Source: Salinisphaera sp. LB1 (GTDB lineage: Bacteria > Pseudomonadota > Gammaproteobacteria > Nevskiales > Salinisphaeraceae). Taken from it: a stretch of DNA of 64,000 bases. Shown here piece after piece: positions 42,596 through 50,854 of this stretch (positions within the stretch are counted from its first letter, which is position 1; every line of letters begins with the position of its first letter). The position numbers and the translations under genes were made by a program. The stretch lies in assembly GCF_003177035.1 (NCBI RefSeq), contig NZ_CP029488.1:3726501-3790500 (forward strand). Direction: 5' to 3'. The notes beneath the pieces are model-generated. The model made no database searches, had not been told where the DNA came from, and was given only the letters and a program-made list of their open reading frames with translations.

Positions 42596-44278
42596 ATGTT
42601 GGCAGAAATAACCATCCGTAACTTCGCCATCATCGACCGCCTGGCGGTCGAATTCGGATCGGGCATGACGGTGCTCTCGGGCGAGACCGGCGCCGGCAAA
42701 TCGATCCTGGTCGATGCACTCAGCCTTATTCTTGGCAATCGCGCGGATGGCGCGGCCGTACGCGAAGGCGCCGACCGAACCGATATCAGCGCACGCTTCA
42801 GCTTGGCCGACGCCCCCGCCGCGGCGGCCTGGCTCGCCGACCACGAACTGGATGCCGACGATGAGTGCGTGATCCGCCGCGTGGTGGCCCGCGAAGGCCG
42901 CAGCCGCGGCTGGATCAACGGCACGCCCGTGCCGGTACGCGAGCTCAAATCGCTTGGCGAATGCCTGGTCGACATTCATGGCCAGCACGCGCATCAATCG
43001 CTACTCAAACGCGACGCACAGCGCGACCTCCTGGACGAATACGGCGAACATGCCGAGGCACTGCGGGCGGTGGCCGAGGCCGCCGGACAACTGCGCACAA
43101 CGCGGGCGGCGATCGAACGCATCGAGCAACGCGACGGCCGCGGCGAATCGCGAATCGATCTGTTGCGTTATCAAGTCGACGAACTCGACGCCCTGGGGCC
43201 CGAAGCCGGCGAGCTCGAGGCACTGGAAGCCGAACACAAGCGGCTGGCCAGCGCCGAACGCCTGATCGGTGACGGCCAGCGGGCACTCGCCCTGCTCTAC
43301 GAGGCCGAAGACGGGGCCGCCACCGACCGTCTGGGCGCGACGGAACGACTGCTGTGCGAGCTTGGCGATATCGACGCCGGATTCCGGCCCATCGCGGAAC
43401 TGGTCGGCAATGCGCTGATCCAGGCCCAGGAGGCAGCCGACAGCCTGCGCCGCCACGTCGAAGCCCTGGATATCGACCCGCAGCGCTTCACCGAAGTCGA
43501 GAACCGGCTCGGCACGCTGCGCGACATCGCGCGCAAGCATCATGTCGCGCCGGAAGAACTGCCCACACTGACCGAACGCCTGCGCTGCGAATTGGCCGAA
43601 CTGGAAGGGGCCGACGAAAAGCGGGCCCAGCTCAAGGCCGCGGAACAGAAACAGCTCGAAGCCTACACGGTCGCCGCACGGACCCTGAGCCAGGCGCGTT
43701 TGCGCGCCGCCGAACCGCTGGGCCGCGCCATCACCGGCATCATTCGCTCCCTGGGCATGCCCGAAGGCGAATTCAGCGTTCGCGTGCGCCCCGGGGCCAG
43801 CGAACGCGTCTCGACCCGCGGGACCGACCACATCGAATTCCTGATCGCCGCCAATCCCGGCCAGAGCGCCCGCCCACTCGACCGGGTCGCTTCCGGCGGC
43901 GAACTGTCCCGCATCAGCCTCGCGATTGAAGTGATCGCAGCCGCGCGCACGCGCGTGCCGACCCTGGTGTTCGACGAGGTCGATACCGGCATCGGGGGCG
44001 GCGTGGCCGAGATCGTCGGCCGGCAACTGCGCGCGCTCGGCGCCAGCGGCCAAGCGCTGTGCGTGACACACCTGCCCCAGGTGGCGGCGCAGGCCCAGCA
44101 CCACCTGCATGTCGCCAAGCAGGTGAAAAACCGGCAGACGAGCACGCGCATCATCGCGCTGGATGACGACGATCGCATCGAGGAACTGGCGCGCATGCTG
44201 GGCGGCGTCGAATTGACCGAACAGACGCGCGCGCATGCGGCTGACATGATTGCCCGGGCCGGCACGGCACCCGACTGA
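42596..44278 (+). CDS. recN: DNA repair protein RecN
   Basis: SMC-like ATPase recruited to double-strand breaks. The 560 residues have Walker A GETGAGKS (about 30), a central coiled coil (about 150-370), and C-terminal GGELSRISLAIEV with Walker B LVFDEVDTGIGG. It is usually SOS-induced, but I see no clear LexA box upstream. Confidence 0.96.
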   Translation: MLAEITIRNFAIIDRLAVEFGSGMTVLSGETGAGKSILVDALSLILGNRADGAAVREGADRTDISARFSLADAPAAAAWLADHELDADDECVIRRVVAREGRSRGWINGTPVPVRELKSLGECLVDIHGQHAHQSLLKRDAQRDLLDEYGEHAEALRAVAEAAGQLRTTRAAIERIEQRDGRGESRIDLLRYQVDELDALGPEAGELEALEAEHKRLASAERLIGDGQRALALLYEAEDGAATDRLGATERLLCELGDIDAGFRPIAELVGNALIQAQEAADSLRRHVEALDIDPQRFTEVENRLGTLRDIARKHHVAPEELPTLTERLRCELAELEGADEKRAQLKAAEQKQLEAYTVAARTLSQARLRAAEPLGRAITGIIRSLGMPEGEFSVRVRPGASERVSTRGTDHIEFLIAANPGQSARPLDRVASGGELSRISLAIEVIAAARTRVPTLVFDEVDTGIGGGVAEIVGRQLRALGASGQALCVTHLPQVAAQAQHHLHVAKQVKNRQTSTRIIALDDDDRIEELARMLGGVELTEQTRAHAADMIARAGTAPD

Positions 44279-44689
44279 GCGCCCGGACGGGGCAAGATGC
44301 ACGATCGACCGACCCCGAAATCGCCGCAGGCGCGAATGCAATCGTTTGGCAGGCGAAAAAGCCGTGCCGTATGATGCGGTTCGCGACATGGGGGCACAAC
44401 CTCTGATCAGATCTGAGGCGGCCGCGCGGCGGAATTCGCGCGCGGCAGGCAAGGAAGAAGGAGAGCGGTTTGCTGAGCGCCAATAAACGACCGATAACGC
44501 CGTGCAGGCGCGCGCGAAGCTCCGGCCCCGAACGGGCTCGGCCCGGGCTGCCGCCCTGCCGCGTTATTCGGCTCGGCCGCCGGGTTCGCCCGGGCGTTTC
44601 GCCAGCCGGTCTGCGGGCCGAAGACGCACCGAGTCCAATTTGCGATGGCAAGCGCGAGCCGCGGCCGATTTAATCAAGGGTTCCTTTCT
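44279..44689. other. Intergenic stretch between recN and bamE
   Basis: 411 bases with no supportable gene or clear terminator. In many gammaproteobacteria a divergent fur lies here, but no fur reading frame is visible. The middle is GC-rich and repetitive (CGGCCCCGAACGGGCTCGGC) without recognisable function. Confidence 0.6.
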
Positions 44690-45241
44690 ATGAAACTAAT
44701 CGCTGCGCTGGTGCTCCTGCTCGCGCTTTCCGCCTGCAGTCTCCCGGTGTTCTTTCGTGTCCCGATCGTCCAGGGCAACATCGTGACCGCCGATCAAGTA
44801 GCCAAGCTCAAGAAAGGCATGACCAAGAAGCAGGTCGCCTACGTGCTCGGCACGCCGCTGATCAAATCGCCGTTCCAATCCGATCGTTGGGATTACGTCT
44901 TCTACTATCGCAATCCGAACGCGCACGTGCGCCAGTCGAAGCTCGACCTGTACTTCGTCAACGGCAAGCTGTCGGATATCGAGGGCGACGAGGAATACAC
45001 GGCCCAGGCATTCAAGGGTGGCAAACAGTCCGGCCCCGGCGGCACAAGCGGGCTGGGCACGCCGCTCGGCACGACGAGTGCACAGGGCAGCCACAGCGCG
45101 CCGCCGCAGGCCACCCAGCCGAATCCCGGGGCCGGCAACAATCTGCCCGGCGCGAACTCGACCGTGCAGACCCAAAACCAGCCCACCGTACAAAATCCGC
45201 TGCCGCACAAGGGCCCGGCCCTCCCCGGGCAGCCGAACTAG
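44690..45241 (+). CDS. bamE: Outer-membrane assembly lipoprotein BamE with extended tail
   Basis: Part of the BAM complex that inserts outer-membrane proteins. The start at 44690 (MKLIAALVLLLALSAC) gives a signal ending in the lipobox LSAC. The SmpA/OmlA core follows (GNIVTADQVAKLKKGMTKKQ, YVLGTPLIKSPFQSDRWDY, about 25-95). The 183 residues are about 70 more than E. coli BamE: after the core comes a Gly/Pro/Gln/Asn-rich tail of low complexity. The convergent rnfH gene overlaps its stop by four bases. Confidence 0.93.
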   Translation: MKLIAALVLLLALSACSLPVFFRVPIVQGNIVTADQVAKLKKGMTKKQVAYVLGTPLIKSPFQSDRWDYVFYYRNPNAHVRQSKLDLYFVNGKLSDIEGDEEYTAQAFKGGKQSGPGGTSGLGTPLGTTSAQGSHSAPPQATQPNPGAGNNLPGANSTVQTQNQPTVQNPLPHKGPALPGQPN

Positions 45242-45531
45242 GCCGTCGGCGCTGCGCCATCCGTTCCGGCGCGGCGCCGGCGCCGCTCGCGCGGATCGGC
45301 CGTCAGCGGGCGATACAGTTCCAGGCGCTGCCCGTCCGCAATCACTTGTTCCCCACCGATTTTGCGACCGTACACGCCGTAAGCCGATGGTGCCTGCCCG
45401 GTTTCGGCCCGACAGACCGCGTCCAACCCGGATGCATTCGCGACCTGCGCGGCCGTCGCGTGCGCCTGGATCCGCACGGATTCGCGCCAGCATCGCCCCG
45501 GCAATGCAAACACGACATCGACCTGCTTCAT
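45238..45531 (-). CDS. rnfH: RnfH family ubiquitin-like protein
   Basis: Beta-grasp protein of the RnfH/PasI (UPF0125) family, often beside bamE and sometimes described as a partner of the RatA/PasT toxin; function is not settled. The start at 45531 (MKQVDVVFALPGRCWRESV) gives 97 residues; an ATG five codons earlier is an alternative. The conserved VYGRKIGGEQVIADGQRLELYRPL region is present. No ratA is next to it here; the NSS transporter lies immediately upstream. Confidence 0.88.
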   Translation of the reverse strand: MKQVDVVFALPGRCWRESVRIQAHATAAQVANASGLDAVCRAETGQAPSAYGVYGRKIGGEQVIADGQRLELYRPLTADPRERRRRRAGTDGAAPTA

Positions 45532-45551
45532 TGCGTCCCGGCTCATTCGAA

Positions 45552-46946
45552 TCAGGGGGCCCAGATGGATTCGGCAAGGCGCAGTGCGCCCAGCGCATAA
45601 GCCACAACCGCGATCAGCGCGATGCGCGCCGGATAGCGCAGCAGACCGTGCCAAATCGCGAACGTGGCCGCGTCGCGACCGGTCGCCTCACCCTGTGGGG
45701 TCCACGCCTGGGCCAGGCGACGCCGCGCGAGCACGCGGCCAACCAGCACACAGAGCATGAGCCCGGTGATCGGAATCAGCCAGCGCGCGCTGACCAGACT
45801 GAAACAATCGAACAGGTTGTAACCGAACACACGCCAATCCGATAGCACGCCGAACGCATTCTGCGCGGCCAGCCCGAGCGCGGCAACCACCAGCCCCGTG
45901 TACACCGACGCCTGCATCCGCGGCACCCGCGCCCGATGGGAAACCGCCTGCACCAGCAACTCGAACAGACCGATGCCGGTCGTCATGCTGATCATGGCCA
46001 GCAACACGAACAGCAGCGCCATGGTCCAGGCGGGCTGCACGCTGGCCGGTAGCACTTCGAATATACGTTGCACCCCGGCCGAGAATTGATCCCCGATACC
46101 GGGCACCAGGCTCGCGAGCACCACGGCGAACGCGAGCGCGACCACCTGACTGGCAATGATCACCATCGCCGACAACCGCACCGCCGGCGCCCGGGCCGGC
46201 AGATGCGAGGCCAGCGCCACAATCACCCCCGTGCCCAGACTCAACGAGAAGAATGCCTGGTAGAACGCCTCGAGAACGCCCCGCACACCGAGCGCATCGG
46301 GATCGAAACTGAACAGATGCCCGGCCGCCCCGCGCGCCGGCCCGTGCCAGATCACGACGATAAGCAACAGGCTCAGCAAGCCGAGCATGCACGCCGCCAG
46401 CGTGCGCATGACCGGCTCCGTGCCGCGTGGCAGGCCGCGCGCCGTGGTGGCCACCAGCAGCAGAACGAACAGCAACAGCCAGCCCAGACCGCGCTCGCCG
46501 TCGCGCGCGAACGCCACGAACCGGCTCGCCGCCTGGCTCATCGTGCCGCCGCCCAGGCCCGTGAACACGGCCCGCATGCTGTAGGCCAGCGACCAGCTTG
46601 CAATCACCGCATAAGCGGCCAACAACAGCAGGGCGCCCAGAAGCGTGACGTATGCGCCGGCTGTCCAGAGTCGCGAATGCGGCGTACCGCGCGTCCATAG
46701 CGCCACCACCCCAGGCACATCGGTGTGGGCGCCGCGCGCCATCAGCACCTGCGCGCTGAACACCGGCATGCCCATCAGAACCAGCGCCAGCACGTACATA
46801 AGCAGGAACGCCGAACCGCCATAGGCCGACAACAGATAAGGCAGGCGCCAGAAATCACCGAGGCTCACGATCGCCGCCGTGCAGACGATTACGAATCGCG
46901 CGGAAGAGGACCAGAGCTGCGGTAGCGGACGATAAGTAAGCGCCAT
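45552..46946 (-). CDS. Sodium-dependent transporter, NSS/SNF family
   Basis: Inner-membrane Na+-coupled symporter of amino acids or amines; the substrate cannot be told from sequence. The start ATG at 46946 gives 464 residues with about 11 hydrophobic segments and the NSS first-helix motif [20 protein letters not shown]. In most family members the first residues read GNxWRFPY; here Asn is replaced by Asp at a sodium-ligand position, which could change ion dependence. It is divergent from smpB and upstream of rnfH. Confidence 0.88.
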   Translation of the reverse strand: MALTYRPLPQLWSSSARFVIVCTAAIVSLGDFWRLPYLLSAYGGSAFLLMYVLALVLMGMPVFSAQVLMARGAHTDVPGVVALWTRGTPHSRLWTAGAYVTLLGALLLLAAYAVIASWSLAYSMRAVFTGLGGGTMSQAASRFVAFARDGERGLGWLLLFVLLLVATTARGLPRGTEPVMRTLAACMLGLLSLLLIVVIWHGPARGAAGHLFSFDPDALGVRGVLEAFYQAFFSLSLGTGVIVALASHLPARAPAVRLSAMVIIASQVVALAFAVVLASLVPGIGDQFSAGVQRIFEVLPASVQPAWTMALLFVLLAMISMTTGIGLFELLVQAVSHRARVPRMQASVYTGLVVAALGLAAQNAFGVLSDWRVFGYNLFDCFSLVSARWLIPITGLMLCVLVGRVLARRRLAQAWTPQGEATGRDAATFAIWHGLLRYPARIALIAVVAYALGALRLAESIWAP

Positions 46947-46983
46947 GGCCCGCAAAGCTTGCCTCGGCGGCTATAATAAGTCT

Positions 46984-47463
46984 ATGAGTAAGAGCAAGGA
47001 CAAGAAACAGCCATCGAGCACGATCGCGCTCAACCGACGCGCGCGTCACGATTTTTTCATCGAAGACCGCCTGGAGGCCGGGCTGGTTCTCGAAGGCTGG
47101 GAAGTCAAATCACTGCGCGCGGGCAAGGGCCGGATCGCGGAAGCCTACGTCCTGATCAAGGACCGGGAAGCGTTCCTGTTGGGCAGCCATATACAACCAC
47201 TGGAATCGGCCTCCACCCACGTGGTCGCGGATGCCACCCGGACACGCAAATTGCTGCTGCATGAGCGTGAGCTGGCGACGCTGGTGGGCGCGACCGAACA
47301 GAAAGGCTATACGATCGTCCCTCTCGCGATGTACTGGCGCCGTGGCAAGGCCAAACTCGAGATCGCGCTGGCCAAGGGCAAGGCCAAGTACGACAAACGC
47401 CAAACCAAGAAAACCCAGGACTGGCAGCGGCGCAAGGCCCAGATCATGCGCACCGACGGCTGA
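46984..47463 (+). CDS. smpB: SsrA-binding protein SmpB
   Basis: Binds tmRNA and brings it to stalled ribosomes in trans-translation. The start at 46984 ([20 protein letters not shown]) gives 159 residues with the OB-fold core ([19 protein letters not shown]) and a basic C-terminal tail ([15 protein letters not shown]). An in-frame ATG 13 codons upstream is less likely. The partner ssrA lies downstream, now separated by an IS element. Confidence 0.97.
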   Translation: MSKSKDKKQPSSTIALNRRARHDFFIEDRLEAGLVLEGWEVKSLRAGKGRIAEAYVLIKDREAFLLGSHIQPLESASTHVVADATRTRKLLLHERELATLVGATEQKGYTIVPLAMYWRRGKAKLEIALAKGKAKYDKRQTKKTQDWQRRKAQIMRTDG

Positions 47464-47490
47464 GCTTGAACAAAAAAGCGCCGCATTCCC

Positions 47491-47514
47491 CGACTCGATT
47501 CTTCGAATGAGTCG
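47491..47514. repeat. IS left-end hairpin
   Basis: CGACTCGATTCTTCGAATGAGTCG type sequence; one mismatch from the right-end copy. It forms a stem with one bulged base and a TTC loop, as used by HUH transposases. Confidence 0.85.
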
Positions 47515-47519
47515 CGGGT

Positions 47520-47938
47520 CTAGGCGCCACGCTCACCTTGTGAGCGCACATAGTCTTTGACCGTGGCCAAGTTGGCGCCTCCGGTGGTGGTTACGCCGTA
47601 AGCGCGGGACCAGAAGTACGGTTTCCAGAAGAAAACGGCTAGGTGGTCAGCAAACTCTTGCCGCATGCGGCGAGCACTGACGGTCTTCAGGTTGCCGATC
47701 AACCGTGACAAGTCCAGCGCAGGATGCGCCTCGATGAGCAGATGAACCTGATCAACCTCCCCGTTGCACTCGGTTAGTTCGCACCCCATTTCGATAGCAC
47801 ATGCGCGAACACGTCACGGAGGCGCTCCTGCATGTCAGGAGTAATGACTTTGTTTCGGTATTTAATTGCCAGGACGACATGATAATGCAGCCGATAGGCC
47901 GCATGGTTCCGTGTTTTAATTGTCGTTCTGGATTGCAT
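47520..47938 (-). pseudogene. tnpA: Frameshifted IS200-type transposase TnpA
   Basis: Single-stranded-DNA HUH transposase of the Y1 family. It starts at 47938 (MQSRTTIKTRNHAAYRLHYH) and runs in frame to VFAHVLSKWGAN-stop at about 47774. Homology continues in the next frame as GCELTECNGEVDQVHLLIE. One missing base in the GGGG run near 47791 explains the shift. In addition, the usual HUH histidine pair (HVH) reads QVH, so the metal site is damaged. The catalytic Tyr region (KDYVRSQ) remains. Probably inactive. Confidence 0.86.
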
Positions 47939-47969
47939 CTTCGGCGATTCTCTAATACGTTATCTAAAA

Positions 47970-49307
47970 ATGAACATTGTACGCAGCGACCGACTCGCCC
48001 TCAAAGCCGACACAGCGCCGCAGCGCGAAGCGCTGCGGGCCACGCTGGCGATCTATCGTGCCCTGGTGCGGGATCTGATGGGGGTGGTGATAGCGCACTG
48101 GCACACGCTGGGGGCGCACAGCGACAATGCGATCGTCGCCCCGATTGAGGCCTTGATACATCCCACGGCTAAACGCCGGGTCGTTCGTTACGGCTATTTC
48201 GCCAAGCGTTACTACAAGTTCCCAAGCTATCTACGGCGGGCGGCGATCATGGATGCCGCCGGTCAGGTGCGGTCGTTCATGACCCGCTATGACGCTTGGC
48301 AGATTGGAGAGCGCAAGCACCCGAACGCCCGGCCGCCGCGGCTGACCTGCGCCACGGGCACCTTTCCCAGCCTGTATTCCGGCCAATGCATCCAGTTCGA
48401 TGCCGATATGCGCTCGTGCCGGATCAAGGTCCGGCATCACAACGACTGGGTCTGGATGGACTTCAAGCTTCAGGGCAAGCCTCGCTATATGCCCAAGGGC
48501 ACGATCCGATCCCCGTCGCTGACCGTCCGGGGCGCGCGCTGGTTCCTCTCGGTCCCGGTCACCACGACGGTGACCTTACCCGAACCCGCTCACGTCGAAT
48601 GCGTGTTATCGGTCGACGTGGGCATCAACACGGCAGCCACCTGGGCGGTGGTCGATGCCACCGGCACTGTGCACGATCGGGGCTTTCTCGATCGAAGCGA
48701 CAAAGACCGGTCGCATCGCATCATGGCCCGTATCCGATCGGCGGCCGTGACCCATACCCGGCACGGCTGCCGTCTGCCGTCCGGGTTTGCCGCCGCCGAT
48801 CATCGGCGGCTACGCCAACTGTCGAACAATCAGGCCCACCAGATCAGTCGACAGCTGGTGAATACCGCACAGGAACACGGCTGTCAGGCGGTGATCGTGG
48901 AAAACCTCAAGGGCTGGCGACCGAAGGCCGGCCGCCGGCGCTCGACGATGAAGCAGCGATTTCATCGCTGGTTCCACCGGCAACTGGTGGGCTGCATCGA
49001 GTCGAAGGCCACGGAAGCCGGTCTGCGCTGCCAGGCGATTCATGCCCGGGGAACCTCGCGTCAGGCTTTCGACGGGTCAGGGCCGGTGCGGCGCGATGCG
49101 GGTAATGCCAGTCTGTGCTCGTTTGCGACGGGCAAACGTTACAACGCCGATCTCAATGCCGCATACAACATCGCGGCCCGGGGTCTGGTTCACTTCCGCC
49201 GACGCCGCAAGGCGACGGCGGGTGGTCGCCGGCCAAAGTCCGGCGCCACACCGGGAAACCCGGTGACACTCTCCACGTTGTGGGCTGCCCAGCCCACTAC
49301 GAGGTGA
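47970..49307 (+). CDS. tnpB: TnpB, RNA-guided RuvC-type nuclease of IS200/IS605
   Basis: TnpB proteins are ancestors of Cas12 and cut DNA guided by an omega RNA from the element's right end. The 445 residues have the RuvC triad: Asp216 in LSVDVGINTAATW, Glu311 in VIVENLKGW and Asp394 in YNADLNAAYN. The zinc ribbon normally between the last two motifs is mostly lost: only one Cys (LCSFATGK) remains where CxxC pairs are usual. Start ATG at 47970, divergent from tnpA. The frame is intact while tnpA is broken. Confidence 0.9.
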   Translation: MNIVRSDRLALKADTAPQREALRATLAIYRALVRDLMGVVIAHWHTLGAHSDNAIVAPIEALIHPTAKRRVVRYGYFAKRYYKFPSYLRRAAIMDAAGQVRSFMTRYDAWQIGERKHPNARPPRLTCATGTFPSLYSGQCIQFDADMRSCRIKVRHHNDWVWMDFKLQGKPRYMPKGTIRSPSLTVRGARWFLSVPVTTTVTLPEPAHVECVLSVDVGINTAATWAVVDATGTVHDRGFLDRSDKDRSHRIMARIRSAAVTHTRHGCRLPSGFAAADHRRLRQLSNNQAHQISRQLVNTAQEHGCQAVIVENLKGWRPKAGRRRSTMKQRFHRWFHRQLVGCIESKATEAGLRCQAIHARGTSRQAFDGSGPVRRDAGNASLCSFATGKRYNADLNAAYNIAARGLVHFRRRRKATAGGRRPKSGATPGNPVTLSTLWAAQPTTR

Positions 49308-49321
49308 GTGATCGGATTCCG

Positions 49322-49345
49322 CGACTCAATTCTTCGAATGAGTCG
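49322..49345. repeat. IS right-end hairpin
   Basis: CGACTCAATTCTTCGAATGAGTCG type; same orientation as the left copy. In TnpB systems the 3' end of the omega RNA scaffold comes from this end. Confidence 0.85.
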
Positions 49346-49410
49346 TCGGAGGTTTCAAAATCAAAACCACAGCCTCATGCTGAAGGCTGTTACAATAAGG
49401 ACGCTTTTTC

Positions 49411-49769
49411 GGGGGCGACATGGCTTCGACGCGGATGTCAAAACCCGAGGTGCATGCCGAGGTTGCAATCTTCCTCGTTAATCCGTTTGCACCCTAAGCT
49501 AGTTGCGAACGACGACAACTACGCTCTAGCGGCTTAAAGCCCGCTGGTGCCCGCCCGGCAAGTGTCTGTGCTTCCGGTCCCGGGTATCGACTCTCACAGA
49601 CTCGCGGCAAGGCCCCGCTTCGGGCCGACCCGTTAAGAGTAAACGAAGATACGCGTGAGTTGTCCCTTTTCGTCGGGTAGCTCATGCCGACAATCAAAGA
49701 CGAAATAAGCATGTAGACCCGAGGGTTGAGAATCCGCGGACGCGGGTTCGATTCCCGCCGCCTCCACCA
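49411..49769 (+). ncRNA. ssrA: Transfer-messenger RNA (tmRNA)
   Basis: Rescues stalled ribosomes and tags proteins for degradation. The 359-base gene pairs its ends as a tRNA-Ala-like acceptor (GGGGGCG with CGCCTCC, then ACCA). The tag frame runs 49505-49534 and reads ANDDNYALAA, then TAA at 49535-49537. The usual E. coli tag is ANDENYALAA, so Glu is replaced by Asp. A -10 box TACAAT lies at 49391-49396, about 45 bases after the IS right end. Confidence 0.97.
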
Positions 49770-49821
49770 ACAGATGGAGCACGAAAATACGCCGACAGCG
49801 TATCCGTGACTCGACCAAGCC

Positions 49822-49856
49822 AAGCCTGCCGCGGCTCACCGTGGCGGGCTTTTTTT
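49822..49856 (+). terminator. ssrA terminator
   Basis: AAGCCTGCCGCGG/CCGTGGCGGGCTT stem with a CTCA loop and a T run, 53 bases after the mature 3' end. Confidence 0.9.
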
Positions 49857-49881
49857 CGCCCCTAGCCCGGGCGGCTGGCGC

Positions 49882-50712
49882 CTACGACAATAAGCCGAGT
49901 CGCTCCAGCAGCATCATGACGGCGATTGCGATCATGCCCAGGGCGAACACCCGCTGCAGCGTTCGGCCGGCCAGGTATTGCGCCAGCGTTCGGCCAGCCC
50001 CCATGCCCATGATGCCGCCGACTATGAACAGGCCGGTCAGCACGGGCTGGATATGGCGCCCGGCCACAACCGCGGAGATCACGCCCGACAGGCCCACGAG
50101 CGCAATCACGAGCAGGGACGTCGAGACCGCGCGGTGAATGCCCATTTCGGTGACAAGCATCAGCGCCGGGACGATCAGAAACCCGCCGCCTACGCCGAAA
50201 AAGCCCGACAACACCCCCACCAGAACGCCGGACGCCAGCAGCGCGACACTGCAGCGTGCCGTGAGCCGGAGCCGGCCATCGGCGCTGTAGCGGCAGACCG
50301 TCGCCGCGTCCGTGGCCGCATCGTCCGCGACCCGCGCCCGGATCACGCGTGCCTGTTCCGGCGCACGATAGGCGTTGATGATCATGCGCCCCGCCACGAC
50401 GAGCATGAGGCCAGCGAACGCGACGACCGTCACGTTGGCGGGCACGAGATCGCCGAGCCATACGCCCACGGGCGCAAAAACCACGCCGGCGGCGGCGAAG
50501 ATCCCCGCGGCGCGCAGTTCGAGCACGCGCCGAAGACCGCCCTCGACCGCACCGAACGCGGCGGTGACCGCCACGGCGATCAGCGATATGGCGACCGCAT
50601 CGCGAGGCGCCACATTAAGACCATAGATCAGCAGCGGCACCGCGAATATCGATCCGCCGCCGCCCGTCAGCCCCAGGGCCAGTCCGACCAGTACGCCGCA
50701 TAAAATCGTCAT
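49882..50712 (-). CDS. TauE/SafE family sulfite or organosulfonate exporter
   Basis: Membrane permease of the TauE/SafE (DUF81) family; members move sulfite, sulfoacetate or related anions, substrate unknown here. The start ATG at 50712 gives 276 residues with two repeats of four hydrophobic helices, each opened by a Gly-rich motif (VGLALGLTGGGGSIFAVPLL and GVLSGFFGVGGGFLIVPAL). The middle (130-165) is a polar loop. It is divergent from nhaP2. Confidence 0.88.
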   Translation of the reverse strand: MTILCGVLVGLALGLTGGGGSIFAVPLLIYGLNVAPRDAVAISLIAVAVTAAFGAVEGGLRRVLELRAAGIFAAAGVVFAPVGVWLGDLVPANVTVVAFAGLMLVVAGRMIINAYRAPEQARVIRARVADDAATDAATVCRYSADGRLRLTARCSVALLASGVLVGVLSGFFGVGGGFLIVPALMLVTEMGIHRAVSTSLLVIALVGLSGVISAVVAGRHIQPVLTGLFIVGGIMGMGAGRTLAQYLAGRTLQRVFALGMIAIAVMMLLERLGLLS

Positions 50713-50854
50713 CACGGCCTCATATTCTCTGCGGTTCTTTGCTTATTCTAATACGAACTTACAAGCCGTGCAGCTCAACCCCGTTCAGGTCGGCGTAAAC
50801 GCGGGATCGGTTAGGGTTCAGGCCGACGCGCCGCTGCCCCCCCTCTGTTGCCGC

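Larger units (their letters stand above)
47491..49345. mobile_element. IS200/IS605-family element with divergent tnpA and tnpB
   Basis: Bounded by two direct copies of a 24-base hairpin (47491-47514 and 49322-49345), each with GACTC/GAGTC arms and an ATTC/GAAT inner stem. Inside are a minus-strand tnpA remnant and a plus-strand tnpB, the IS605 layout. Exact cleavage sites are not known, so ends may extend a few bases. It lies between smpB and ssrA. Confidence 0.88.

Noticed and set aside
44279-44689. fur gene in the usual place beside bamE
   Set aside because: No reading frame with Fur motifs on either strand.
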